A stretch of DNA of 64,000 nt from Flavobacteriales bacterium UBA7612. GTDB taxonomy: Bacteria; Bacteroidota; Bacteroidia; Flavobacteriales; Weeksellaceae. A model generated the notes under the pieces. The model saw nothing but the letters and a program-made list of their open reading frames with translations. It was not told the origin of the DNA and made no database searches. Below are positions 27,748 through 36,793 of the stretch, one piece after another. Position 1 is the first letter of the stretch. Every line of letters begins with the position of its first letter. Location: positions 124,001-188,000 of the forward strand of contig DLJQ01000025.1 of NCBI GenBank assembly GCA_002484335.1, given 5' to 3'. The translations under genes were made by a program, and so were the position numbers.

Positions 27748-28839
27748 ATGAAATGTGGAATTGTTGGATTACCGAATGTTGGTAAATCTACTTTATTTAA
27801 CTGTTTGTCTAATGCTAAAGCACAATCGGCAAATTATCCTTTCTGTACTATAGAGCCAAACGTAGGAACTGTTTCTGTTCCTGATTCTAGATTGAATAAG
27901 TTAGAAGAAATTGTAAATCCGGAGCGTGTTGTTCCTGCAGTTGTAGAAATTGTGGATATAGCAGGTTTAGTAAAAGGGGCGAGTAAGGGAGAAGGTTTAG
28001 GAAATCAATTCTTAGGAAATATTCGCGAGTGTAATGCAATTATTCATGTTTTACGTTGTTTCGAAAACGAAAATATTACTCACGTAGATGGTTCTATTAA
28101 TCCAATTCGTGACAAAGAAACAATCGATTTAGAATTGCAATTAAAAGATTTAGATACAGTTGTAAAACGTATAGAAAAATCTAAAAAAGCAGCTAAAGCA
28201 GGGAATAAAGACGAACAAAAAATTGTTGAGGTTTTAACAGCTGTTATTGCTCATTTAGAGGAATTGAAAAATGTTCGTGAAATGGAATTGGACGAGAAAG
28301 GACAAGAAATTGTTGATTCGTTACAATTAATCACTGCAAAACCTGTTCTTTATCTTTGTAATGTAGATGAATCTGCTGCAAAAGACGGAAACGAGTTTGT
28401 TGCACAAGTTAAAGAAGCTGTAAAAAACGAGCATGCAGAAGTTTTAGTTCTTGCTGCACAAATAGAAGCTGATATCAACGAATTAGAAACTTACGACGAA
28501 CGTCAAATTTTCTTAGAAGAATTAGGTTTAGAAGAACCAGGAGTTAACCGTTTAATTCGTTCTGCTTATACATTATTAGACCTAGAAACATATTTTACAG
28601 CAGGTGTAAAAGAAGTTCGTGCTTGGACAATCAAAAAAGCATCTACTGCACCACAAGCAGCAGGAGTTATCCACACAGATTTCGAAAAAGGATTTATTCG
28701 TGCTGAGGTTATTAAATTTGAAGATTTCGTAACTTACGGTTCAGAAGCAAAATGTCGTGAGGCAGGAAAGCTAAATGTAGAAGGAAAAGCATATGTTGTA
28801 AAAGACGGAGATATTATGCATTTCTTATTCAATGTTTAA
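27748..28839 (+). CDS. ychF: Redox-regulated ATPase YchF (Obg family)
   Basis: YchF/OLA1 is a ribosome-associated P-loop protein that prefers ATP to GTP. The 363-residue protein shows G1 GLPNVGKST (residues 6-14), DIAGLVKGASKGEGLGNQFL and the altered G4 (CNVDE instead of NKxD). The C-terminal TGS domain contains AWTIKKASTAPQAAGVIHTDFEKGFIRAEV. A -7 box TATCTTTG lies at 27681-27688. The gene has its own strong terminator. Confidence 0.98.
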   Translation: MKCGIVGLPNVGKSTLFNCLSNAKAQSANYPFCTIEPNVGTVSVPDSRLNKLEEIVNPERVVPAVVEIVDIAGLVKGASKGEGLGNQFLGNIRECNAIIHVLRCFENENITHVDGSINPIRDKETIDLELQLKDLDTVVKRIEKSKKAAKAGNKDEQKIVEVLTAVIAHLEELKNVREMELDEKGQEIVDSLQLITAKPVLYLCNVDESAAKDGNEFVAQVKEAVKNEHAEVLVLAAQIEADINELETYDERQIFLEELGLEEPGVNRLIRSAYTLLDLETYFTAGVKEVRAWTIKKASTAPQAAGVIHTDFEKGFIRAEVIKFEDFVTYGSEAKCREAGKLNVEGKAYVVKDGDIMHFLFNV

Positions 28840-28870
28840 GATTTTTATTTTTAAAAAATATCATAAATCA

Positions 28871-28906
28871 AAAGAGAGTTCAAAATTAATCGAACTCTCT
28901 TTTTTA
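28871..28906 (+). terminator. Terminator of ychF
   Basis: The 11-bp stem AAAGAGAGTTC (28871-28881) / GAACTCTCTTT (28892-28902) is followed by a T-run. Confidence 0.9.
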
Positions 28907-28967
28907 GTTTTAAAAATGTCTTAGTTTAAGTTGAATATTTTTTATAAAATTTTTAAATAAATTATTT

Positions 28968-29042
28968 GGGCGTTCCCTTCGGTCGGGCTTTTCGTTACAA
29001 TCTTTGCTCATCGCAAAGGATTTCCACTTTAATCCCTAACGC
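28968..29042 (+). repeat. Dispersed intergenic palindromic element, copy C
   Basis: A 75-bp compact copy between convergent ychF and a TonB receptor gene. It starts GGGCGTTCCC and ends CCCTAACGC (terminal pair GCGTT/AACGC). The core reads GGGCTTTTCGTTACAATC, then a short inner hairpin CTTTGC/GCAAAG, then GGATTTCCACTTTAATC. Confidence 0.88.
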
Positions 29043-29057
29043 ACGGAGAAAATTGGA

Positions 29058-31427
29058 TTATAATCCAATTCCTCCACCTTTATTTTCTGTTTCATTTTTT
29101 TGTACATCAGCACGCGAACGAACTTTTCCTCCAAAATTGTACGTGAATCCTAAATATGCAGATTGCGATTCCCATCTAAAATTAGCATATCCATAATAAG
29201 GATCACTCATATTAACTCTCGCTTTCATTGTTCTAAAAATATCATTCATTCTAGCAGAAACAGATGCTTTTCCATCCATAAATGTGTAACGTAAACCTAA
29301 ATCCATTCTCCACATATCTAAAATTTCTCCTTGTAAGTTTTTACTTTTACCTCTAAAGAAACCAAATTGTTGTAAACTAAACTGTTTGCTTAATGTATAG
29401 GTATTGTTTAAACGAAATGATAAAACATTTGCAGTGATTTTTTTACTATCATTTTGCATTTCAGATGAAGTGAAATCTCCAGCAAGATATATATTCATCC
29501 ATTTTGTAGCTTTATAATTCCAGCTTGCTTCAACACCATAATTATTTACTTTATCATAGTTTAAGTAATATTGTATAAACGCTGATTCTATATCAGGATT
29601 TTTAGTAAAAGTCTGTACAATATTATCTTTTACACTTCTATAGAATAAGTTACCAGAAATAGTTCCTTTTTTCATTTGATGTAAATATCCCAATTCATAA
29701 GAATCTGTATACTCAGGTTTTAAGTTTGGATTTCCTTCACTCGACATTAATGCTGTAGAAAACTGAGGAACTGGAGTTAATTGATAAATTCCTGGTCTAT
29801 CAATTCTACGACTATAGTTTAAAGAGAATTTTGCTTTTTCTGTTAAATCATAAGTAAAGAAAGCAGAAGGAAATAAGTTTGTATATTTCTTATTCAGGTT
29901 TCCTTCTTGGTTTGGTGTATAAAACCAATTAGCTTTGTCTTCTACATCCTCTAAACGTAATCCAACTTGTGCTCCAAACTTATTAAATTGTTGTTTATAA
30001 TTGGCATAAGCAGAATAGAATGAACGATCAAAATTAAAATTAACCAAAGGATTAAATGAAATATTTTCTCTTATAACTGTTTGTGTAGAAGTCATGTCAT
30101 TTTTGTTAGACTGTTTACGGTATTGTATTCCAGCTTCTACTTTTCCAGCATTTTCAATTTGATTTGTATAATCTAAATTAACACGTGTTGTTTCTGTCTT
30201 GTCATATCTATATTCTTTATAAAAATCATCTGCTGGATAAGTTGTTAGATAATCTCTGTTATCGTTTTCTTTATTCGTAGAATAAAAAGCATCTAAAACA
30301 ATATTATGATCTTTTTTATCAAAATCTAATTTATAGTTTAAGCTATAATCTGAGCTGTTAGATTTAGAATTAATATCATTAAAATTCTTTTTATCAAAAG
30401 AAGATTGTGAAATAATTGTGTTAATATTCATATTATATTTCCAATTCCATTGATTCGTATAAATTGTTAATGAGTTTTTATCGTTAATGAAGAAATCAAA
30501 ACCAACTTTATATGATAAATTTTTATTGCGATTTAAAATGTCAAATGACTGATCTATTTTATCAGAATAATTTTGTCCTAATCCTCTTTGTTTAGAAGGA
30601 CGATCTGCATAATTTACATTTCCAAAAATATTAAATTTACCAACATTTACATTTGCATTGATAGAAGAATTGAATCTACTTTTTTTACCTTGTTCGTATC
30701 CTGTTATTAAACCAATATTATATCCTTTTTTAGCACCTTTTACTAAAACAATATTTATAATCCCCGATTTCCCATCTGCTTCATATTTTGCAGAAGGATT
30801 TGTTATAATTTCTATTCGTTGAATTTGATTAGATGGAATTTGTTTTAATAATTGAGAAGCTGATAACGAAGAAGGTTTACCATCTACATAGACTTTTACA
30901 TTACTATTTCCTCTTAAAGATAATTCTCCTGATTGAGGATCAACATTCACAGAAGGTATATTATTTAATACAGATGCTGCATCTGTTCCTGCACTTACCA
31001 AATCATTTCCAACTTCAACTACTCTTTTATCAATTTCATTTTTATATTGCGAAGTTTGTGCACGCACAAATGCACCTTTTAATTCTACTGTTTCTGTTGT
31101 TGTATTCTTTAAAACTATATTTCCTAAATCTAAAACACCGCCTTTTACTTCTGCAATAGTAGAAGATTGTTCGTAACCAAATTCTGTAATCACTAATTTA
31201 TAAGTTCCATCTTCTAAATCTGGAATTTCAAATGTTCCATCTTCATTTGCGTAAATTTGATCAAACAAATCGGTAGAATCACCTTTATATATTTTAATGG
31301 CTGCCATTCCAACAGCTTCATTTTTTGTGTTTTCTATTTTTCCTTTTACAGGATAATGTTCCTGAGAAAATCCATAAATGGATGATAAAGAAAAAAGAAA
31401 AGCTAAAGTAAGTTTATTTAGTTTCAT
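29058..31427 (-). CDS. TonB-dependent receptor (outer-membrane beta-barrel family)
   Basis: A 789-residue outer-membrane protein. It has a signal peptide (to about 21), a carboxypeptidase-regulatory-like domain (about 24-110: YPVKGKIENTKNEAVGMAAIKIYKGD), a plug with VNVDPQSGELSLRGNSNVKVYVDGKP and IEIITNPSAKYEADGKSGIINIVL, and a C-terminal barrel of the OMP_b-brl_3 type. No partner lipoprotein of SusD type is adjacent. Its upstream region contains two copies of an 18-bp direct repeat that may bind a regulator. The ligand is unknown. Confidence 0.9.
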   Translation of the reverse strand: MKLNKLTLAFLFSLSSIYGFSQEHYPVKGKIENTKNEAVGMAAIKIYKGDSTDLFDQIYANEDGTFEIPDLEDGTYKLVITEFGYEQSSTIAEVKGGVLDLGNIVLKNTTTETVELKGAFVRAQTSQYKNEIDKRVVEVGNDLVSAGTDAASVLNNIPSVNVDPQSGELSLRGNSNVKVYVDGKPSSLSASQLLKQIPSNQIQRIEIITNPSAKYEADGKSGIINIVLVKGAKKGYNIGLITGYEQGKKSRFNSSINANVNVGKFNIFGNVNYADRPSKQRGLGQNYSDKIDQSFDILNRNKNLSYKVGFDFFINDKNSLTIYTNQWNWKYNMNINTIISQSSFDKKNFNDINSKSNSSDYSLNYKLDFDKKDHNIVLDAFYSTNKENDNRDYLTTYPADDFYKEYRYDKTETTRVNLDYTNQIENAGKVEAGIQYRKQSNKNDMTSTQTVIRENISFNPLVNFNFDRSFYSAYANYKQQFNKFGAQVGLRLEDVEDKANWFYTPNQEGNLNKKYTNLFPSAFFTYDLTEKAKFSLNYSRRIDRPGIYQLTPVPQFSTALMSSEGNPNLKPEYTDSYELGYLHQMKKGTISGNLFYRSVKDNIVQTFTKNPDIESAFIQYYLNYDKVNNYGVEASWNYKATKWMNIYLAGDFTSSEMQNDSKKITANVLSFRLNNTYTLSKQFSLQQFGFFRGKSKNLQGEILDMWRMDLGLRYTFMDGKASVSARMNDIFRTMKARVNMSDPYYGYANFRWESQSAYLGFTYNFGGKVRSRADVQKNETENKGGGIGL

Positions 31428-31446
31428 ATGTGTATTTTTTATTATA

Positions 31447-31474
31447 TAGTACTATGTTTTACATGATACATAGT
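31447..31474. promoter_or_regulatory. Candidate operator: first copy of an 18-bp direct repeat with dyad
   Basis: TAGTACTATGTTTTACAT (31447-31464) recurs exactly at 31544-31561. It contains the dyad ATGT-TTT-ACAT. This copy also carries the arm pair ACTATGT (31451-31457) / ACATAGT (31468-31474). It lies 20 bp upstream of the TonB receptor start on the minus strand. The motif recalls ATGT/ACAT-type operators of PadR-like repressors. Confidence 0.5.
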
Positions 31475-31543
31475 CACAATTAATCTCATTTTATCAATTA
31501 GACGCAACTATTTCAATTTTGTTACAAAAAAAAATAAAATTTT

Positions 31544-31561
31544 TAGTACTATGTTTTACAT
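31544..31561. promoter_or_regulatory. Candidate operator: second copy of the 18-bp direct repeat
   Basis: An exact second copy of TAGTACTATGTTTTACAT, 97 bp from the first, in the gap between the divergent TonB receptor and DUF2520 genes. Exact conservation in otherwise low-complexity AT-rich sequence suggests a binding site. Confidence 0.5.
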
Positions 31562-31701
31562 ATTAATAAAATAGTATTCTATTTAATTGATTTACAGTGT
31601 GTTTATTAATATTTGATTAAGAATTATTTTATTTTTTTTTAAGTCAACTGAAAGACTTATTTTTATATTTCATTTGGTATTAATAAAAAAACACTAGAAT
31701 A

Positions 31702-32466
31702 TTGAACTCAATTGTCATATTAGGTGCAGGAAATGTAGCGTTTCATTTAACAAGAGCTTTAATTCAAAATACTTGTAATGTTCGACAAATATTTAATAGA
31801 ACATTAGATAGAGCAAAAGAAATAGCTGAAGCAAATCGAATTTCATACACAGACAGAATCTCTGAAATAGAAAAAGCTGATTTATATATTATTGCTTGTG
31901 CAGATTCTGGAATAGAAGAATTTTCTCATTATATACCATATGATGATGTTTTAGTTGTTCATACTTCAGGTTCATCGCCTATGTCTGCTTTAAAAGGAGA
32001 TTATAGAAAAGGAGTTTTATATCCATTACAAACTTTTTCTAAAGAGCGAACTTTACGCTATGATAATATTCCATTTTTTATTGAAGCAGAGAATTCTGAT
32101 GATTTAAAGAAAATTAATGCTCTAGCAAGTAGAATTTCTAATGAAGTACATGAATTAGATTTTACAGCTCGTATGCAGGTGCAAATGACAGGTGTTTGGG
32201 CAAATAATTTTGTAAATCATTTATATTATATTGCTGGAGATATTTGTAAAAAAAATAATGTTCCATTTGATGTTTTATTACCATTAATACAAGAAACTGC
32301 AAAAAAAGTTTTAGAAATGGATCCTAAAGATGCCCAAACAGGTCCAGCTAAAAGAGGAGATCAAGTAATTATAAATCGTCATTTAGAAGTTTTGAAAGAT
32401 GATTCTAGATTATTACAGATTTACCAAATTTTGACAAATTCAATAGAAAGACTTTACGAAAAATGA
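31702..32466 (+). CDS. DUF2520 Rossmann-fold protein
   Basis: A 254-residue NAD(P)-binding protein with N-terminal IVILGAGNVAFHLTRAL and a C-terminal DUF2520 helical domain (QMTGVWANNFVNHLYYIAG). It resembles 6-phosphogluconate dehydrogenase-like reductases; the reaction is unknown. It appears to start with TTG (31702): the Rossmann motif begins only a few residues later and there is no usable ATG upstream. The stop overlaps the KdsC-like gene by 4 bp. Confidence 0.87.
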   Translation: MNSIVILGAGNVAFHLTRALIQNTCNVRQIFNRTLDRAKEIAEANRISYTDRISEIEKADLYIIACADSGIEEFSHYIPYDDVLVVHTSGSSPMSALKGDYRKGVLYPLQTFSKERTLRYDNIPFFIEAENSDDLKKINALASRISNEVHELDFTARMQVQMTGVWANNFVNHLYYIAGDICKKNNVPFDVLLPLIQETAKKVLEMDPKDAQTGPAKRGDQVIINRHLEVLKDDSRLLQIYQILTNSIERLYEK

Positions 32467-32990
32467 TAAGTTATAAAGAGAAATTAAATAACATAAAAAC
32501 TGTTATTTTAGATGTTGATGGAGTGCTTACAGATGGAAGTGTTATTTTAATGCCTTCTGGAGAAATGGTAAGAACAATGAATACCAGAGATGGATATGCT
32601 ATGCAATTAGCTATAAAAAAAGGAATAAAAATAGCTGTAATAACAGGAGGAAGAGATGAAGCTGTGGTAAATCGTTTAAAATATTTAGGATTAACCGATA
32701 TATATATTAATAAACGAGATAAAGTGGATGCTTTTCAAGATTTATTATTTTCTTATGGACTGGATCCTGATGAAATAGCATACATGGGAGATGATTATCC
32801 TGATTTAGCAGTAATGAATTTGGTTGGTTTACCTTGTTGTCCTAATGATGCATGTATGGATGTACGTAAAGCTTCAGAATATATTTCTCCAGAAAATGGA
32901 GGGAAAGGATGTGTTCGCGATTTATTAGAGCAAATTCTTAAAGTACAAAATAAATGGTTTAATACAGAGGAAGATATAGCTTCTGTATAA
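32463..32990 (+). CDS. HAD-IIIA phosphatase, KdsC-like
   Basis: A 175-residue HAD phosphatase of the 3-deoxy-D-manno-octulosonate-8-phosphate phosphatase type, needed for Kdo in lipid A core. Motif I is LDVDGVLTDG, motif II VITGGRD, motif III K in NKRDKVD, and motif IV YMGDDYPD. The short, cap-less form acts as a tetramer in known members. It overlaps the DUF2520 gene and precedes maf by 11 bp, forming a three-gene operon. Confidence 0.9.
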   Translation: MISYKEKLNNIKTVILDVDGVLTDGSVILMPSGEMVRTMNTRDGYAMQLAIKKGIKIAVITGGRDEAVVNRLKYLGLTDIYINKRDKVDAFQDLLFSYGLDPDEIAYMGDDYPDLAVMNLVGLPCCPNDACMDVRKASEYISPENGGKGCVRDLLEQILKVQNKWFNTEEDIASV

Positions 32991-33001
32991 AAAAATAACA
33001 A

Positions 33002-33586
33002 ATGTTATTAAAAGATAAATTAGAAAATAAAAATATCATTTTGGCTTCTCAATCGCCAAGAAGAAAAGAATTATTAGCAGGCTTAGGATTAGAATTTTCA
33101 ACTTTATCGCTTGATATTGATGAAAGTTTTGATAGAAATCAATTTAAAAGAGAAAAAATTACTGAATATCTCTCTGCAAAAAAAGCTAAAGCTTATACAG
33201 AAATAAAACTTAATGATATAATCATCACTTCAGATACTACAGTTTGGGTAGATGATGAATCGTTAGAAAAAGCTTCTAATAGAGAAGAAGCCTATGAAAT
33301 GTTACGAAAATTAAGTGGAAAAACACATTCTGTTTATACTTCTGTAACTATACGTTCTACAGAGAAAGAGGTTACTTTTTCTGATGAAACACAAGTTACT
33401 TTTGCATTATTATCTGACGAAGAAATTTATTATTATATTGATACTTATAAACCTTATGATAAAGCAGGGGCTTATGGTGTACAAGAATGGATAGGTTACA
33501 TTGGTGTAGATAATATGAATGGTAGTTATTTTAATGTAATGGGATTACCAACTCACAAACTTTACAAAGAATTGATCCGATTTTAA
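33002..33586 (+). CDS. maf: Maf-family nucleotide pyrophosphatase
   Basis: A 194-residue Maf/YhdE protein that hydrolyses dTTP, UTP or modified nucleotides to monophosphates. Family motifs visible are LASQSPRRKELL (residues about 14-25), SDTTVWVDDESLEKA, GKTHSVYTSVTIR and the KAGAYGVQEW loop. It is the last gene of the DUF2520-kdsC-maf operon, which ends at a perfect stem-loop. A KAGAY-x-Q signature favours the dTTP/UTP pyrophosphatase branch. Confidence 0.94.
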   Translation: MLLKDKLENKNIILASQSPRRKELLAGLGLEFSTLSLDIDESFDRNQFKREKITEYLSAKKAKAYTEIKLNDIIITSDTTVWVDDESLEKASNREEAYEMLRKLSGKTHSVYTSVTIRSTEKEVTFSDETQVTFALLSDEEIYYYIDTYKPYDKAGAYGVQEWIGYIGVDNMNGSYFNVMGLPTHKLYKELIRF

Positions 33587-33591
33587 ATAAC

Positions 33592-33621
33592 AAAAAATCC
33601 AGCTTAAAAGCTGGATTTTTT
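33592..33621 (+). terminator. Terminator after maf
   Basis: The 14-bp perfect stem AAAAAATCCAGCTT (33592-33605) / AAGCTGGATTTTTT (33608-33621) has a 2-nt loop as drawn (the stem will fray to a larger loop). Confidence 0.9.
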
Positions 33622-33666
33622 AATGGCTTAAAAATTGTATTTTTGTAATTCTAAAAAATACATTTT

Positions 33667-34233
33667 ATGAAAGTTGGTTTATATTTTGGCTCTTTTAATC
33701 CTATTCATATTGGACATTTAATTATTGCCAACCATTTTCAGCAGTTTACTGATTTAGATCAAGTTTGGTTTGTTGTGTCTCCTCAAAATCCCTTTAAAAA
33801 TAAACAATCATTGGCTAATGAATACGATCGTTTAGAAATGGTAGAATTAGCAATAAAAGATTATTCTAACCTGCGTGCTTCTAATATCGAATTTTCTTTA
33901 CCAAAACCATCATATACCATTGATACATTAATTCATCTCAATGAAAAATTTCCTGATCATAAATTTTCATTAATTATGGGATCAGATAACTTAGCAGGAA
34001 TTGGAAAATGGAAAAATGCAGATATTCTACTAAGAGATTACGATTTTTATGTGTATCCAAGACCAGGATATAATGTAAATGAATCATATAACAATGTAGA
34101 AATAGTTGATGCTCCGTTAATGGAAATTTCATCTACATTTATTCGCTCTTCATTCAAAGAGCATAAAAATATAAAACCAATGTTACCACAAAAAGTTTGG
34201 GAATATTTAGACGGAAGTAATTTGTATGGTTAA
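33667..34233 (+). CDS. nadD: Nicotinate-nucleotide adenylyltransferase
   Basis: NadD adenylates nicotinate mononucleotide in NAD synthesis. The 188-residue nucleotidyltransferase has YFGSFNPIHIGHL (with the HIGH-type ATP site), FVVSPQNPFK, IMGSDNLAGIGKW and SSTFIRSSF near the C-terminus. All the family's catalytic landmarks are present at usual spacing. A -7 box TATTTTTG (33638-33645) precedes the start. Confidence 0.97.
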   Translation: MKVGLYFGSFNPIHIGHLIIANHFQQFTDLDQVWFVVSPQNPFKNKQSLANEYDRLEMVELAIKDYSNLRASNIEFSLPKPSYTIDTLIHLNEKFPDHKFSLIMGSDNLAGIGKWKNADILLRDYDFYVYPRPGYNVNESYNNVEIVDAPLMEISSTFIRSSFKEHKNIKPMLPQKVWEYLDGSNLYG

Positions 34234-34273
34234 TCATAAATAATAGTTTTAACTTAGTTTAAATTTATTTAAA

Positions 34274-34714
34274 ATGATAAAACAAGTTACGCTTGAAACT
34301 CTTCAAGATCTAATTCCATTATTTGATGCTTACAGACAATTTTATAAAAAAGATTCTGATCTAAAATTAGCAGAAGATTTCTTGAAGTCAAGAATTATAA
34401 ATAATGAATCTGTAATATATATGCTTTATGATGGAGGTAAAGCTGTAGGTTTTGTTCAATTATATCCATCATTTTCCTCTACTCGTTTAAAACGATTTTG
34501 GATTCTAAATGATTTATTTATATCTCCATATTTCAGAGGTAAAGGATTTTCAAAACAATTAATTGAAGAAGCTAAAGATTTATGTAGAAAAACTGATGCT
34601 TGTGCAATGCTATTAGAAACAAGTATAAATAATTCCATAGGTAACAGTTTGTATACACAAACAGGGTTTGAATTACGTGATGATGCAAATTTTTATGAAT
34701 GGTCAAATAAATAA
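34274..34714 (+). CDS. GNAT-family N-acetyltransferase
   Basis: A 146-residue acetyltransferase. The acetyl-CoA pyrophosphate loop is seen as ISPYFRGKGFSKQLIEEA (about residues 83-100), preceded by WILNDLFI and followed by LLETSINNSIGNSLYTQTGFE, which matches the C-terminal GNAT region. The substrate is unknown. It lies 40 bp behind nadD and could be read from the nadD promoter. Confidence 0.9.
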   Translation: MIKQVTLETLQDLIPLFDAYRQFYKKDSDLKLAEDFLKSRIINNESVIYMLYDGGKAVGFVQLYPSFSSTRLKRFWILNDLFISPYFRGKGFSKQLIEEAKDLCRKTDACAMLLETSINNSIGNSLYTQTGFELRDDANFYEWSNK

Positions 34715-34721
34715 TAAAAAA

Positions 34722-34760
34722 AGAAAAAGATAGATTTTTTTATAATCTACCTTTTCTCTT
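34722..34760. terminator. Bidirectional terminator between GNAT and DUF2490 genes
   Basis: The near-perfect stem AAAAGATAGATT / AATCTACCTTTT (one mismatch) with A-rich and T-rich flanks lies between convergent genes. Confidence 0.75.
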
Positions 34761-34775
34761 TTCATGAATGTTTTT

Positions 34776-35465
34776 TTATTCTGTTTTTTTCTTTTTACTC
34801 CAATCAAATTTATTTCGGAATCCAACATGAAAATAATTACTTGTTTTTCTTTCTTCCATTTGATTTATAAATCCTATTTCTATGGCTGATTGTTTTGATA
34901 CATTAATTCCAAGACCTACAGTTATACGATTAGAGTCAAAAGGATCATCTTTTGTCATCTGCATTCTTATTTCATCCTTAACAATTCCATAAAGAGTTTG
35001 TTTTGCATCAGATTTATTTAATGGAATTTTGAATGACGCTAGATAGCGTAATCGCATAATAAATGTATTCGGATTACTAATAAATCTTTCTTCAACTCTA
35101 AAACGGTGAGATAAAGAAGTTCTTCCGATTTTATCATTCATAGTAACTTGTTGAAAAGGTCTTTTTTCTACACGTTCCTTTTTATTATTATCTTTATCAT
35201 AAGATTCCAATAATACAACCATAAAACCAGCTGCAGGGCTAATAGTATTTGTTACTTTATAATCTACATAAGCAGAAACTAAAAAAAGTCTTGAATCATA
35301 AGCTAAATCAAAAGATCTATATTGTGACAAAGCTGTTAAAGACATTTTATCATTTAATTTAGAGTTTAATAAATATTGATACCACATATTATAATTATCT
35401 CTACTCTGAGAAAATAAGGAAGTTGTACCAATAAAAAAGGCAATAATTTTTAAATATAGTTTCAT
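34776..35465 (-). CDS. DUF2490 outer-membrane-like protein, paralogue 1
   Basis: A 229-residue secreted protein with a signal peptide (MKLYLKIIAFFIGTTSLFSQ). DUF2490 proteins look like 10-12-stranded outer-membrane barrels with amphipathic strands ending in polar turns. It shares long identical stretches (NYNMWYQYL, LTALSQYRSFD, LLESYDK) with the DUF2490 gene at 61441-62127, at about 60% identity by eye, so the two are recent paralogues. The function is unknown. Confidence 0.83.
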   Translation of the reverse strand: MKLYLKIIAFFIGTTSLFSQSRDNYNMWYQYLLNSKLNDKMSLTALSQYRSFDLAYDSRLFLVSAYVDYKVTNTISPAAGFMVVLLESYDKDNNKKERVEKRPFQQVTMNDKIGRTSLSHRFRVEERFISNPNTFIMRLRYLASFKIPLNKSDAKQTLYGIVKDEIRMQMTKDDPFDSNRITVGLGINVSKQSAIEIGFINQMEERKTSNYFHVGFRNKFDWSKKKKTE

Positions 35466-35606
35466 TATGGTGAATAATTTGTTAATATATTGAAAATGAT
35501 TATATAATTAATATTTTATAACCAAATATTAATATTAAAACGAAAAGAATTTTAATTTATTGGTCTACATTATATGATAAATATCTTTTTTAAAAATGAT
35601 GAAATT

Positions 35607-36461
35607 TTATTGTCCTATTGATTTCTCCATTAATATTCTCCAAACATTCATATGTAACCATTCATTATAAAATAATAGATTTTGATATTGAGGTAATTTT
35701 ACTTTTGTTGGAATATCAAAAAATGGAGTTCCATCATTCATAGCTTTTTCAGTAGCTTTATATAAATCTTCGAAATAAGAGATTTGTATATTTAAATCTT
35801 TTCGATTTCCAATTGGTCTAACATGAGCCATATATAAATCATCAAAGTCAAGTGCTTTAATTTTATATAAATCATTTAACCAATTTTTAGGCTTTGAATC
35901 AGGTAAATAAGCATACAAAACACGATCAGGTACAACTAAATCAACAGTAAAAATAGCACGATATTCAGGAAATCTAAATACTGTCATTCCATTGCCATGA
36001 TTTTTACCAAAATAATATAATTCAATTGTTTTATCACCCAAAGAAATTTTAGTTTGTTCTCCTTTCCAGATTGAATCAGGAGGAATGACATTTTTATTTT
36101 CGTTAAGATTATTAAAGGCATCTTCATGTATAATAAATTTAGCTCCTTGATCTTTATAAATTTTTCCTCCACCGTTGTGATCCCAATGGTTATGACTATA
36201 AATTACATATTTTATAGGTAAATTGGTTTTACTTCTAATTGATTTAAAGGTTTCTTTAGCTATATCATCATTAATAGGATCAATAACTATAACTCCTTCT
36301 GAAGATATATAATAAAGTGAGAACACGCGATCGCCAACAAGAAAGAGATTATCTTTTGCTTTGAATTCTTTGATTGAATTTTGTGCAATTAATAAATTAA
36401 ATATAGAAATTAATAAAAATAAAGAAATATGTATTTTATTGATTTTCATTTGTTTTATCAT
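35607..36461 (-). CDS. Secreted metallo-beta-lactamase-fold hydrolase
   Basis: A 284-residue MBL-fold protein with an N-terminal signal segment (about 8-26). The zinc motif HNHWDHN (His90, His92, Asp94, His95) is followed by YFGKNHGNGMTVF and the late His in MAHVRPIG. The fold and motif spacing resemble SoxH/subclass B3-like hydrolases rather than true beta-lactamases. The substrate is unknown. A shorter start at Met5 would also give a complete signal peptide. Confidence 0.85.
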   Translation of the reverse strand: MIKQMKINKIHISLFLLISIFNLLIAQNSIKEFKAKDNLFLVGDRVFSLYYISSEGVIVIDPINDDIAKETFKSIRSKTNLPIKYVIYSHNHWDHNGGGKIYKDQGAKFIIHEDAFNNLNENKNVIPPDSIWKGEQTKISLGDKTIELYYFGKNHGNGMTVFRFPEYRAIFTVDLVVPDRVLYAYLPDSKPKNWLNDLYKIKALDFDDLYMAHVRPIGNRKDLNIQISYFEDLYKATEKAMNDGTPFFDIPTKVKLPQYQNLLFYNEWLHMNVWRILMEKSIGQ

Positions 36462-36556
36462 TAAATATACTAAACAATAAAGAAATACAATATTAACTAT
36501 GAGAAAAATTTATTTTTTTGTAAAAAATAAATTGATTTTATATTTTGAAGTAGTTA

Positions 36557-36793
36557 TTACGAAACTCCAAATTGTTTTTTTAATTGATGAATAATTTCTT
36601 CTAGACCATTCATTTTTATTTCATAAACTGTAGATAATTGAGAACCAAGCTTGCCTTTAGGAAATCCACCTTTTCCTATAAACCATTCTAAGTAAGAAAT
36701 AGGTAAATCACATAATAAACGTCCTTCATATTTTCCAAAAGGCATCTTTGTTGTAATAATTTCTTTTAGTATTTCTGGACGAAATCCCTCCAT
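36557..36793 (-). CDS. DUF3820 family protein
   Basis: A 78-residue protein with the signature MPFGKYEGRLLCDLPISYLEWFIGKGGFPKGKLG, which defines DUF3820. Members are small cytoplasmic proteins often described as putative quorum-sensing or exonuclease-associated; the function is not established. It is the last gene of a pth-rhodanese-DUF3820 cluster, meeting the rhodanese stop with a 1-bp overlap. Confidence 0.85.
   Translation of the reverse strand: MEGFRPEILKEIITTKMPFGKYEGRLLCDLPISYLEWFIGKGGFPKGKLGSQLSTVYEIKMNGLEEIIHQLKKQFGVS

Noticed and set aside
28966..29196. A 76-codon plus-strand reading frame
   Set aside because: It runs through repeat copy C and then antisense to the TonB receptor; no start signals or family resemblance.
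30833..31159. A 108-codon frame antisense to the TonB receptor
   Set aside because: Low-complexity Leu/His composition typical of antisense of AT-rich genes; the opposite frame is a clear receptor.
31447..31561. Repeated 18-mer as a CRISPR-like array
   Set aside because: Only two copies, 97 bp apart, with no third unit and no cas genes; an operator is more likely.
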